DNA of 64,000 nt from a virus. The DNA is taken from positions 62,001 to 126,000 of the IMG/VR virus record IMGVR_UViG_3300027793_000063, one strand, 5' to 3'. Below, in pieces: positions 8,903 through 16,788 of the stretch; within the stretch, counting starts at the first letter, position 1; each line of letters begins with the position of its first letter. The notes beneath the pieces were generated by a model. That model worked only from the letters and a program-made list of their open reading frames with translations, was not told the DNA's origin and did not search any database. Position numbers and translations under genes: made by a program.

Positions 8903-9085
8903 TTACTTCGCGCCCATGACCGTCTTGAAGAATCCGGACACGTTGCGCTCGCGCCGCGTGTCCTGCTTCACATAACTCGCATTCAGCGCGCTGCGGCGGG
9001 GCTCCGCAATGATCGCTGTGCTGTGGTCGAAACCTTGACGGCGGGCGTTGCGGATCTGCTCTTGTGTGGGTTGGGATTGGCTCAT
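8903..9085 (-). CDS. small basic hypothetical protein
   Basis: 60 residues from the ATG at 9085, just downstream of the beta-subunit gene (stop at 9090). Gln/Arg/Ser-rich, with a basic centre (KQDTRRERNVSGFFKTVMG). The frame extends further upstream but that part overlaps the polymerase gene and is rejected. Co-transcribed with the polymerase pieces. No recognised domain. Confidence 0.5.
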   Translation of the reverse strand: MSQSQPTQEQIRNARRQGFDHSTAIIAEPRRSALNASYVKQDTRRERNVSGFFKTVMGAK

Positions 9086-9089
9086 GGAA

Positions 9090-11927
9090 TTAGTCGGGTA
9101 GTTTGAGGGTCTTCCCCCGCAGGTTGCTGGGGCTGACCCACTCCTTCTTACCCGTGCGCCGGTTGACGAGCAACTGATAAATTCGACCGTCAGATCCGAC
9201 ACGGGCGCCGTGCGCCAGTCGGACGTCGATGCCGGCTTTTTCAGAATTGCCAGTCCAGTAGCCAGAAGTCCCTTTTTTGCCGCGCACATGCAACTGACCG
9301 CCCGGGACAGTGGCGCAGTAGACCAGCCCGCTGTGCGGCTGTCGGGACCAGTGCGCCTTTGAAATCTTCCGATCTTCGCGGCGCCAGATTCTCACATTGA
9401 AATATGGACGTCCGGCTGTTGTCTCGCCAACCTGCTTCGTGTAGGCCGAGTATCCCAATCCCATCGCCAACCGCTCTACGGATGCTGCAAGTCGCGCAGA
9501 GACAGTGCAGTATTTGAAACACTTGCTGGTATCAGTTCCGTCGCCGCGGATCAACGCATCAAGCATGCGCTGACGCGCTAGCAACGGCGCGGAGAATAGC
9601 GCATCCGGGATGTGTTTGTCGAAGCAGCCGCAGTCCCACTGTCGAAAATAATCGACGAACTGCAGGCCGGTGACGACGAGCGATGTCCCAGTCCCCGCAG
9701 CTCCCGGCAGTCCCATACGCCTGAACAGCGTAGAAATGCGCCGACGATTATCTGGATTTGCGACAGGACATTGGGTGATCGCCACTCGCTGTGTGCGGTG
9801 TCCATTTTTTCTTACGCCGTCAAACAGCGATCCTTCAGAAAGCCACCACCCCATGAATTCGCACCAGTCGCCGATGGTAAACGGCCCATAATGCTTCTGC
9901 GCGCTATACTTGCTCAACTTCTCGACCTCTGGCAGCTCAAAGTGCGTCATACTGGGATCCCCGATTTCCGGCTCGTGACGCGCTGGAATCCATAATGACG
10001 CGCCTTCTACTTCGTCCGCAGTCGCTACGCTGAAATCCCTGGTGTAGAAGTCGCGCTTGTGGATCACCCTGTGCTGCGGTGTCAGTGCCATACGCAATGT
10101 CTTGTGCTCTGCCACGATGAGATCCCCCTCGTAGTGTTCACGCACAATTCGCTCCGCGGGATGCCACTCGAGTCGACCGTCTATTTTACAGGCAAAAACC
10201 TCGTCGTCCGTGACCGCATCCCAACGCACCCATCCGCGGCGTGTATAAACCTCGTGATCGGCGGGAATGCATTCCGGCCCCGCGATCGGATCCACGAAGC
10301 CGAACTGCGTGGCGCTGACTGCCGTCATGTCGTCCGTGATGGCATTCGGGTCGCCGATGCCGCCGGGTCCCATTTTGGTGATGCGACGCTTCTGCTCGAG
10401 GATGTGCATCGGGTTGATCTCCTCCAGCGCTGTGACCAGCGGATTGGACTTGAGGTAGCCCATCGTGTATCCGCCGAACGCGTCCGGGCCCACAGGGTCC
10501 AGTGTACGTATGCGGCTCAGCCGTCCCATCATCGCGCGCAGGGTATGTCCGTGGTCGAGCTTGACACGCTCGGCCATCAGGCGGTCCACCGTGTGGACGC
10601 GGTCGTTCGGCAGGCTGTCGCGGTCGTCCGTCTCAGCCAGGCCGCGGTTCACGGCCAGCAGCTTCTCGGTGGCAGCCAGCAGGCCGTCGATACCCACCGG
10701 CGCATACTTCTCGTGCTCGTCGTCGTCCGCCAGGTAGCGGTGATGCGCCATGGGCGACTTCATCGGTGCTTTCGGCATCGGCTTCGGAACTCCGATCGGG
10801 ACGTAGGTCGATGCCGCCTTCGCAAACGCAGTCGGGCCATAATCCTGCGGATTGGCAAGCTGGTCCTCGTAAATGGGCACCTCACCCATCAATTGCCGAA
10901 GAGCGCGCGCCGTCACATTGCCGTGCAGCGCGTTATCCCGATGGGTCAGGTTGAACCGATCCGCCACCCACTTCCGACGATCGTCAGGCGTCTTGTCGAA
11001 ATTCCTGATGAAGCCCTGCCGGGTGTTGAACGTCATGACGTCATCATCCACCAGCTCCACCCGATGCAGCGGCTCATCCTCCTCTGGCTCGATCTCGGGA
11101 TGTTCCAGCCCCTGCGCGACGAGGTAGGCGCGCAATTTCTCCAGTGCGACATCAGCGTGCTTGTCCTCCACCGAGGCATGCACATCCCCGGTGTGAGCGT
11201 CATTCACGGCCAGGCCCGAAGCTTGCAGCTCCTTGAGGATCGCGTGCCAGTTCTTCCGCAGCCCCACGCCCTGCAGCTTGTCGCCGGACAGCCGGAAAGT
11301 CTTCGCCATCTTTTCCATCGGAAACTCCAGATACTTCGGATCGATCTTCCCCGTCGGATGGATGATCTGGACGTGCGGCACATCGCCGGCATACCGGCCG
11401 TGCCCGGGCTCGAAGTGCTTCCACAGTTCCTTCGGATTCTTCGCGCGCTCGATGAGCTGCTTGATCTCATCGATCTTCAGGTCGTGATGACGCTGGGCGA
11501 GGATCGGCTCTTTCTCTTCGTCCGACATGGCGTCCCACTCCTCGTCGCTCAGATGTCCCCACAGTTCCTTCCCTGGGGCCAGCTCGACGCCGTGGAGGCG
11601 CGTGTCCGGTGCGTCCCGCAGCAGGGCTTCGAGATCGATCTGCAGCGGCACAGACTTCCGCTGGTTCATCGGGTGTGTCGCGTCACCCTTGATGCGGTCC
11701 GTGTCGGGCTGCCCGAAGAATGCGGACGGGCCGGCGAACGACGCCTTCCACGGCTCGTCCTTCAGCTTCTGCTCCCGGAATGCCAGCCACTCGTCGGCCG
11801 CCTTGCCGGGGCGTGCGAGTTCCAGCAGGTGCCGGTTCTCGGGCTGCGCCAGGACGTCGCCGGACAGCAGCCCGTGCTCGCGGACTGAGTCCAGCGTTTC
11901 TTCAGGGATGTAGGACAGGAGCTTCAT
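9090..11927 (-). CDS. RNA polymerase beta subunit, central piece, with intein
   Basis: 945 residues before splicing, about 603 after. Residues about 410-552 match the RpoB core: DDRDSLPNDRVHTVDRLM corresponds to the conserved region before fork loop 2, and NPMHILEQKRRI then KMGPGGI to the rifampicin-pocket motifs NPLxxxTHKRR and LGPGG. The intein (residues 553-894) splits the segment equal to PIETPEGPN; after splicing the protein reads VDPIAGPE-SEKAGIDVRL. The N-terminal 330 residues are not RpoB-like; they begin YIPEETLDSVREHGLLS and may be a separate domain. The protein ends about 50 residues after the intein, so the catalytic C-terminal half of beta must be encoded elsewhere, as in jumbo-phage split polymerases. 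It lies two genes after the first beta piece. Confidence 0.85.
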   Translation of the reverse strand: MKLLSYIPEETLDSVREHGLLSGDVLAQPENRHLLELARPGKAADEWLAFREQKLKDEPWKASFAGPSAFFGQPDTDRIKGDATHPMNQRKSVPLQIDLEALLRDAPDTRLHGVELAPGKELWGHLSDEEWDAMSDEEKEPILAQRHHDLKIDEIKQLIERAKNPKELWKHFEPGHGRYAGDVPHVQIIHPTGKIDPKYLEFPMEKMAKTFRLSGDKLQGVGLRKNWHAILKELQASGLAVNDAHTGDVHASVEDKHADVALEKLRAYLVAQGLEHPEIEPEEDEPLHRVELVDDDVMTFNTRQGFIRNFDKTPDDRRKWVADRFNLTHRDNALHGNVTARALRQLMGEVPIYEDQLANPQDYGPTAFAKAASTYVPIGVPKPMPKAPMKSPMAHHRYLADDDEHEKYAPVGIDGLLAATEKLLAVNRGLAETDDRDSLPNDRVHTVDRLMAERVKLDHGHTLRAMMGRLSRIRTLDPVGPDAFGGYTMGYLKSNPLVTALEEINPMHILEQKRRITKMGPGGIGDPNAITDDMTAVSATQFGFVDPIAGPECIPADHEVYTRRGWVRWDAVTDDEVFACKIDGRLEWHPAERIVREHYEGDLIVAEHKTLRMALTPQHRVIHKRDFYTRDFSVATADEVEGASLWIPARHEPEIGDPSMTHFELPEVEKLSKYSAQKHYGPFTIGDWCEFMGWWLSEGSLFDGVRKNGHRTQRVAITQCPVANPDNRRRISTLFRRMGLPGAAGTGTSLVVTGLQFVDYFRQWDCGCFDKHIPDALFSAPLLARQRMLDALIRGDGTDTSKCFKYCTVSARLAASVERLAMGLGYSAYTKQVGETTAGRPYFNVRIWRREDRKISKAHWSRQPHSGLVYCATVPGGQLHVRGKKGTSGYWTGNSEKAGIDVRLAHGARVGSDGRIYQLLVNRRTGKKEWVSPSNLRGKTLKLPD
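9246..10271 (-). mobile_element. LAGLIDADG intein in RNA polymerase beta
   Basis: In-frame intein of 342 residues. It begins with Cys in CIPADHEVYT (block A), has block B with TPQH, two LAGLIDADG-like helices (EFMGWWLSEGS and MLDALIRGDGT), and ends TGN followed by Ser as the +1 residue. Cys1, the block B His, the terminal Asn and Ser+1 are present, but the residue before the Asn is Gly rather than the usual His. The dodecapeptides keep acidic residues, so homing activity is possible. Confidence 0.9.
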
Positions 11928-12226
11928 AACGTCGCGCAGGTTGGTTGCGGCATGCTGCGTATCCAGACTGCCTCCACCCCGTGCTCGATCCCGCTCATGC
12001 CCAAAGGAGGGCGATGAGTAGTGACGTATTCAAGCGTTCCGCGCATGAGATCAGTCACCGCCTTGATTTGAGCATCGCACGTGTCTGACAATTCTTGCGT
12101 CAGAGTCCCGTCGCCGGGCAGAGAGATTACCATGAACCACATGTCTTCGTCCGCCGCCTTGCGTATCTCGAAAGGCAGAGCGAAAACTCCCAGCGCCTCA
12201 TAGCCTCCACGTTGTGATTGTGTCAT
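11924..12226 (-). CDS. small hypothetical protein between polymerase pieces
   Basis: 100 residues. The stop overlaps the ATG of the central beta piece (ATGA), and the start lies 2 bp after the N-terminal piece, so the three genes form one coupled operon. The sequence has alternating hydrophobic residues (EDMWFMVISLPGD) followed by helices. Not recognised; it may be an accessory subunit of the polymerase, inferred from position only. Confidence 0.6.
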   Translation of the reverse strand: MTQSQRGGYEALGVFALPFEIRKAADEDMWFMVISLPGDGTLTQELSDTCDAQIKAVTDLMRGTLEYVTTHRPPLGMSGIEHGVEAVWIRSMPQPTCATL

Positions 12227-12227
12227 T

Positions 12228-13715
12228 TTATTGTAGATCCTCCGGTTTGATGTGTCCCTCCAGCGCCAGCGTCATCAGCTCCCCAGGTCCGGGAGCGTCG
12301 TCGGTCTTGGCACCGCGGCCGCGCGCCAGCTTGGCTAGGCGTTCGCGCTCGGAGTCGTCGAAGTCGTGCCGCTGCATGTAGTGGCGGACATACTCCTTAC
12401 GGCGGTAGCCTTCCATCTCCTCCTTGAAGTCTTCCCGCTGCTTAGCGGGCAGCAGCTTCAGCGGGTCGATGCCCCAGTTGACCAGGGCGAACGCGCGGCG
12501 TGGTGTCGGCTTGGCCTCGAACTGCGCGCCGGTCCGAGCCTTGAAACTTTTCCACCTGGCGATCTGCTTCTCGTCTGTCTCGCCGCGGCGACCGGTGTGG
12601 TAGTTCTCATACCACTGCAGCCAGCCCTGCTTGTCGGTGTCGTCCAGCCAGTGCTCCGGCCACGCGCGCATGGACGCAAGGCGCGGACCTTTGCCGCCGT
12701 AGATCGCGTTGTAGGACTCCTTGAGTTCGTCCGGCGTGAAGTCCGGGGAGAACGCCGCGCGCTTGGTCAGCGGCACGTCGAACGATTCCCACTGTCCCCA
12801 TATCTGTTCGGGCGTGAAGTCAGGATCGAACGGGACGGCTGCCGCCTTGGTCATGCGGTCGGCTGCGTCGATCGCGGCCCCCGCCATCCTCCAGCTTGCC
12901 GCCTTCTCGTGGCTGTAAAGGTTCGGCAGGTTCTGCTTGAGAATCGACTCCGCCACCTGGGCGCGGTCCAGCGCCGCCCGGATGTCCTTCACGCGGTCCT
13001 CCGGCGCGCGCGCTGGGTCGCGCTCCCACTTCGGGATCACCTTGTTGTACACGCGGTCCAGCGTGTGCCTCGAATACTTCGCCCGGTTGGCTTCGAGAAT
13101 CTCCGGCCCCCACCGGCGCGCGAGCTCCTCGTCCGTCACCCCGAGGTCCTTGAACACCGAGTAGGCGTGCAGGTCCGACGATCCCACCTTGAGACGATAC
13201 TGCGCCGTGCGCGGGTCGAACGACACCCGCATGGCCGAGCCGGTGCCGGGGCGCACGTTCAGATGCGTCTCGAGTTCGCCATTGTCCCGGCGTCGCGTGT
13301 AGGCCCCAGGCAGCAGGCGCGACTGCATGGCTGGGGCATACTCGGATCCGTTCTCGATGAACGTCCCGCGCTCCGTCAGGTAAGGCACTCGGGCCAGCGT
13401 CACATTCTTGCGCTCGTCGAGCACCTCGTTGGTCACGTCGTCCACGAGCCGCATCGTTCCGCGCAGCCGGCGCACGAGCGACTTGTCGTCCAGCAGCGCC
13501 TCGCGTTGCTCGGCTTTGGTGAACCTCGCCGGACCGACATACTTCATGTCTTTCAGCTCCAGCCGGACTCCGCCGTAGGCGTAGCCGTTGACGTAGCGCT
13601 GCATGGACTGCATCACAGAGGTATCGATCGCCTCCCGCGTGGCGTCGGAATCTTCCGGGTCGCGAAGCGTGACGCCTTCTGGCGGCTCAGGGATGTCGGA
13701 GGATGGGTTCGGCAC
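12228..13715 (-). CDS. RNA polymerase beta subunit, N-terminal piece
   Basis: 495 residues. Residues about 100-170 match the RpoB protrusion: ARVPYLTERGTFIENGSEY corresponds to the bacterial motif GEIPLMTxxGTFIINGxER, then ARGxPG-like LLPGAYTRRRDNG corresponds to the SPGVYF region. Residues 190-250 contain YSVFKDLGVTDEELARRWG. The C-terminal 200 residues look unlike RpoB and contain a repeated DFTPEQ/DFTPDEL motif. With the central piece at 9090-11927 it would rebuild the N-terminal half of beta. Multisubunit phage polymerases split like this are known from phiKZ- and AR9-like phages. No beta prime active-site motif is present in the window. Confidence 0.8.
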   Translation of the reverse strand: MPNPSSDIPEPPEGVTLRDPEDSDATREAIDTSVMQSMQRYVNGYAYGGVRLELKDMKYVGPARFTKAEQREALLDDKSLVRRLRGTMRLVDDVTNEVLDERKNVTLARVPYLTERGTFIENGSEYAPAMQSRLLPGAYTRRRDNGELETHLNVRPGTGSAMRVSFDPRTAQYRLKVGSSDLHAYSVFKDLGVTDEELARRWGPEILEANRAKYSRHTLDRVYNKVIPKWERDPARAPEDRVKDIRAALDRAQVAESILKQNLPNLYSHEKAASWRMAGAAIDAADRMTKAAAVPFDPDFTPEQIWGQWESFDVPLTKRAAFSPDFTPDELKESYNAIYGGKGPRLASMRAWPEHWLDDTDKQGWLQWYENYHTGRRGETDEKQIARWKSFKARTGAQFEAKPTPRRAFALVNWGIDPLKLLPAKQREDFKEEMEGYRRKEYVRHYMQRHDFDDSERERLAKLARGRGAKTDDAPGPGELMTLALEGHIKPEDLQ

Positions 13716-13751
13716 GTTGTGGTTCTACCCTGTTTGTGCGCCCGATGCAAT

Positions 13752-14396
13752 CTACGGATTTATCCGATCTCGCGCATCTTCGCCAATTGTTGCGGACGCG
13801 GGCGCTCTCACGAGCGGGGACCTGTTCGCCTCGTCCTGTTTTCGCTTCTTCTCGAGTGACAGATACGCCGCCACTTGGTGCGCGTTCTCATCCATCCACT
13901 CGATGCACTTCATCGCCGGCGCGTGCCAGCACTTGCAGTCGATCACGTATTCCACGCCGCCGAAGATCACGGTGCCGATCGACCACTGGCGCGCGACGGC
14001 GTCCGGATCCGCTTCCAGCGCTTCGAGCTCTCCCTCGTTCCAGTCGTAGCCGGTGTCCGGGGCGTAGAACTGCCGACCGCACGCGCACTCACGGCGACAG
14101 CCGGCGGTGCGACTGGTGAATGCCTGCTCGAAGTTCTGAAGCTTCGGAGGCAGCTCGTCCCACGTGGCGACGCCGCTCCATTTTTTGACTTCAGACGCCG
14201 TCGCGCTGTCGGAACGACCCATTTTGTCGAGCCACAGCACAGTGATGCGTCCACCGCCGGATGAACCAACGGACCCGATCACGACGTCTGACTTGAACAG
14301 GAATCCCTTATCCAACGTCAGGCTCAACGATTCGGCGTCGTCGCAACTCTCCATCGCTTTACGCAGATCGCCTACGGTATGAATTTTAGCACTCAT
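13752..14396 (-). CDS. cysteine-rich hypothetical protein
   Basis: 214 residues. Two cysteine pairs are visible, CRRECACGRQFYAPD near residue 100 and DCKCWHAPAMKC near 155, which could form a zinc site. The C-terminal 45 residues are Lys/Arg/Ala-rich and probably disordered. It lies between the polymerase operon and a RecQ-like helicase. Not recognised; a zinc-binding role is inferred from the Cys spacing. Confidence 0.6.
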   Translation of the reverse strand: MSAKIHTVGDLRKAMESCDDAESLSLTLDKGFLFKSDVVIGSVGSSGGGRITVLWLDKMGRSDSATASEVKKWSGVATWDELPPKLQNFEQAFTSRTAGCRRECACGRQFYAPDTGYDWNEGELEALEADPDAVARQWSIGTVIFGGVEYVIDCKCWHAPAMKCIEWMDENAHQVAAYLSLEKKRKQDEANRSPLVRAPASATIGEDARDRINP

Positions 14397-14402
14397 CGGT
14401 TA

Positions 14403-14615
14403 TCAGACGCTCCCTTCTGTCCCCAGTTCGGCTCCCAGTTCAGCTGCTCTGCGCGCGACAGCAACCCACGAGTCGCTCTGCTTTTGCTTCCGCGGGTCTG
14501 CGCGGAACTCTGTCCATTTCGGAAGCGGCTCGCCGTTGTAGGCGACTCCTCCAACATGCAGACAAAGCTCTTCGTAGAGGATGCCTGCGAGCGTTTCGAT
14601 TTCGGTATCTTTCAT
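14403..14615 (-). CDS. small phage hypothetical protein
   Basis: 70 residues, helical (ETLAGILYEELCLHVGG), with a conserved-looking W-x-E-F and SDSWVAVARRAAEL ending. Small proteins with this pattern of a W/F-containing middle and an amphipathic C-terminal helix are common in phages, but the function is unknown. It sits 8 bp downstream of the helicase gene and is likely co-transcribed. Confidence 0.6.
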   Translation of the reverse strand: MKDTEIETLAGILYEELCLHVGGVAYNGEPLPKWTEFRADPRKQKQSDSWVAVARRAAELGAELGTEGSV

Positions 14616-14623
14616 GTTTGTGT

Positions 14624-16351
14624 TTATCGGTTCAGGTGTTTCTCCAGGAAGTCATGCTTCGCATCGTCCGCCTCGTTCGTGTAGTCCAGCACCAGCTCCA
14701 GGTCCGCATTCGCGCGCGCAGACTTCTCGTGCAGTCGGTCGAACGACTCCTTCGGAATTTCGTCAGGACGCCGCAAGATCTGCAGCGGCTTGCGCGTGGT
14801 GGACCGCACCCATTCCAGGATGTTCTTGTCGTGCATCTTTCGCATGCGCGACATCACCGTGACCGGCTCGGCGCCGCACTGCTCCGCCAGCGCATCCACG
14901 TCGAACTGCCACCAGCCGTCCTTCTCCACGCCGACGTCGAAGATCGCGTCGCGCGTTTCCGATTCCTTCTTCGTCATGGTCGGAATGACTTCCTCAAACC
15001 GGATGCGATGCTGCCGCGCGGCGTCTGCGTCGTGCGCGAAGATTCGCTCACCCAGGCAGAACGACATGATGGCCTGGGTCGCGAACGGATCGATCGAAGC
15101 CCGCTTGCATATCTCATCGCGCGACGCCGTGATCGCCCCGTTGGCGCCCTCACGCATCTGACTTGCCGCCTTGAAGAACGCCTTGATGTCCTCCGGCGTT
15201 GGATTGCCGCAGCGGATGAAGTGCTTCCGCGTGCGAATGCCCTCAGGAGTCGGAATGATCGTGCAGTAGGAGTCGAGACCGTCTCTGCCTGCGCGACCCA
15301 CTTCTTGCGCCAAAGCCACCAGAGTGCCCGGGATGTCGAAGTGCACCACGTGTCTGATATTGCCTTTATCCACGCCCATGCCGAACGCGTTCGTGGCCAC
15401 GATGACTGCCTCGGGGTCCGCCATGAACTTGTCCTGGTTGAACCGACGATCCGGCTGCAGCATTCCGCCGTGGTAGAAGTAGACCGGGCGGTTGGTGTAG
15501 CGGCTGATGGCCGCCGCGTATTCCTCCACCCTCTTACGCGTGGAAGCGTAGACGATGGTCGGCCCCTCGCAGTTCGCAGCCACCCAGGGTGCGGCCTCCG
15601 ACATGCGGTCCAGGAACAGGGACGCCAGATGCAGATTCGTGCGGCGCGGGTAGTGGTAGATCAGCTTGGCCTTGAGGATGCCCAGACCGCTCCGCACCTC
15701 CGCCTCAGCCTCCTCGGACAGCGTCGCAGAGAACGCCGCCACCACTTTCGGCTGCACCTTCTGGATGAACTCCCCGGCGAACTTGTAGCCGGGACGGAAG
15801 GTGTCCGCCCAGTCATGGAACGTATGTGCTTCGTCCATCGCCACAAAATCAGGCGGGAACTGCGACACCACGTTCGACCACTCCGGATTCGAGAAGCGCT
15901 CCGGGCTGACCAGCATGAACTGCAGCGTGCCTGACGCCCAGTCCCGCAGCACCGAGGCGTTGTGTCCGTCTGTCTCCTGGCTGGAGATGGACGCCGCAGC
16001 AAGCCCCTTGCGCTGCATGGACGTGGCCTGGTCACGCATGAGCGCGATCAGCGGGTAGATGACGATGGTGCGCCAGCCCATGCACAGCGTCGGCACAACG
16101 AAGCATGCACTTTTCCCAGACCCGGTTGGCAGGATCGTGATCGTGTCCCGCTGCGCCATGATGGACTTCACCGATCGGTCCTGCCCCTCCCGGAGCGTGC
16201 TGAACCCCAGGCTGTTCAGGACCGCCGGCATCTTCTTCATTCCCTGCATCAGCGCCTGTATTTCGGCGGTGGTTGTTACGGCTTTCCGCGCTTCGATCGG
16301 AGGACTTTCAGTTTCGGATTCTTCGGGTTTCGGTTTGGTCAGAGTCGACAT
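14624..16351 (-). CDS. RecQ-like superfamily 2 helicase
   Basis: 575 residues. ATP-dependent 3'-5' DNA helicase of the RecQ type. Visible motifs: Walker A TGSGKS at 76-81, DEAH at 173-176, SAT at 208-210, and the RecQ-type motif VI QEVGRAGRDG at 349-358. The region after about residue 380 is less conserved; a WFDVDALAEQC-like stretch may be a winged-helix-like region. It probably unwinds recombination or replication intermediates. It lies next to the RecA-like gene at 16785, which fits a recombination module. Confidence 0.9.
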   Translation of the reverse strand: MSTLTKPKPEESETESPPIEARKAVTTTAEIQALMQGMKKMPAVLNSLGFSTLREGQDRSVKSIMAQRDTITILPTGSGKSACFVVPTLCMGWRTIVIYPLIALMRDQATSMQRKGLAAASISSQETDGHNASVLRDWASGTLQFMLVSPERFSNPEWSNVVSQFPPDFVAMDEAHTFHDWADTFRPGYKFAGEFIQKVQPKVVAAFSATLSEEAEAEVRSGLGILKAKLIYHYPRRTNLHLASLFLDRMSEAAPWVAANCEGPTIVYASTRKRVEEYAAAISRYTNRPVYFYHGGMLQPDRRFNQDKFMADPEAVIVATNAFGMGVDKGNIRHVVHFDIPGTLVALAQEVGRAGRDGLDSYCTIIPTPEGIRTRKHFIRCGNPTPEDIKAFFKAASQMREGANGAITASRDEICKRASIDPFATQAIMSFCLGERIFAHDADAARQHRIRFEEVIPTMTKKESETRDAIFDVGVEKDGWWQFDVDALAEQCGAEPVTVMSRMRKMHDKNILEWVRSTTRKPLQILRRPDEIPKESFDRLHEKSARANADLELVLDYTNEADDAKHDFLEKHLNR

Positions 16352-16788
16352 GATGATAGTTGCACGGCGATGATCATGGAGAGGTCATCGCCGACTTTGA
16401 ATGTGTGGAATAAACCTCGACATCTCATGCGTTGCAGCGCCGCCAGCATGTCCGCCCACGGATCGGCGACAGCCAGCCATAACGACTCCGGGCCGGATGC
16501 GGTCGTGTCCTTCACCACATACATCGACCCCGGCGTCGACAGCAGATGTTCCGCAAGCGGCGTCGACTCCTCGTTCATGATGTCCGCCGCGACGGCCGCC
16601 ACCCACGGATACAACCCGTGGGTGGCGACGATCAACAGCCGCAAGGGTGAGTCGGCCGGCAGGCTGTCCACTGCCGCGGTCTTGACATCGTCGAGAGCGT
16701 CAGACGCCGGCACTCCCAGCAGCTTCGCCAGCATGCGGCTGACGACCGAGTCCGATGCCTTCACCGGCGACGGTGCGTGACGCTTCAC
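16339..16788 (-). CDS. hypothetical protein
   Basis: 149 residues, overlapping the RecA-like gene by 4 bp and the helicase gene by 13 bp, so coupled to both. The N terminus is basic and Ser-rich; a hydrophobic central stretch (LRLLIVATHGLYPWVAAVAA) may be a buried core. No motif recognised. Confidence 0.6.
   Translation of the reverse strand: MKRHAPSPVKASDSVVSRMLAKLLGVPASDALDDVKTAAVDSLPADSPLRLLIVATHGLYPWVAAVAADIMNEESTPLAEHLLSTPGSMYVVKDTTASGPESLWLAVADPWADMLAALQRMRCRGLFHTFKVGDDLSMIIAVQLSSCRL

Noticed and set aside
10059-11888. Long plus-strand open frame of 609 codons
   Set aside because: It lies antisense to the RNA polymerase piece, is Arg/His/Val/Leu-rich without domains, and reflects high-GC codon shadowing.
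12366-13859. Plus-strand frame of 497 codons
   Set aside because: Antisense shadow of the beta N-terminal gene; no motif and unusual Arg/His/Val composition.
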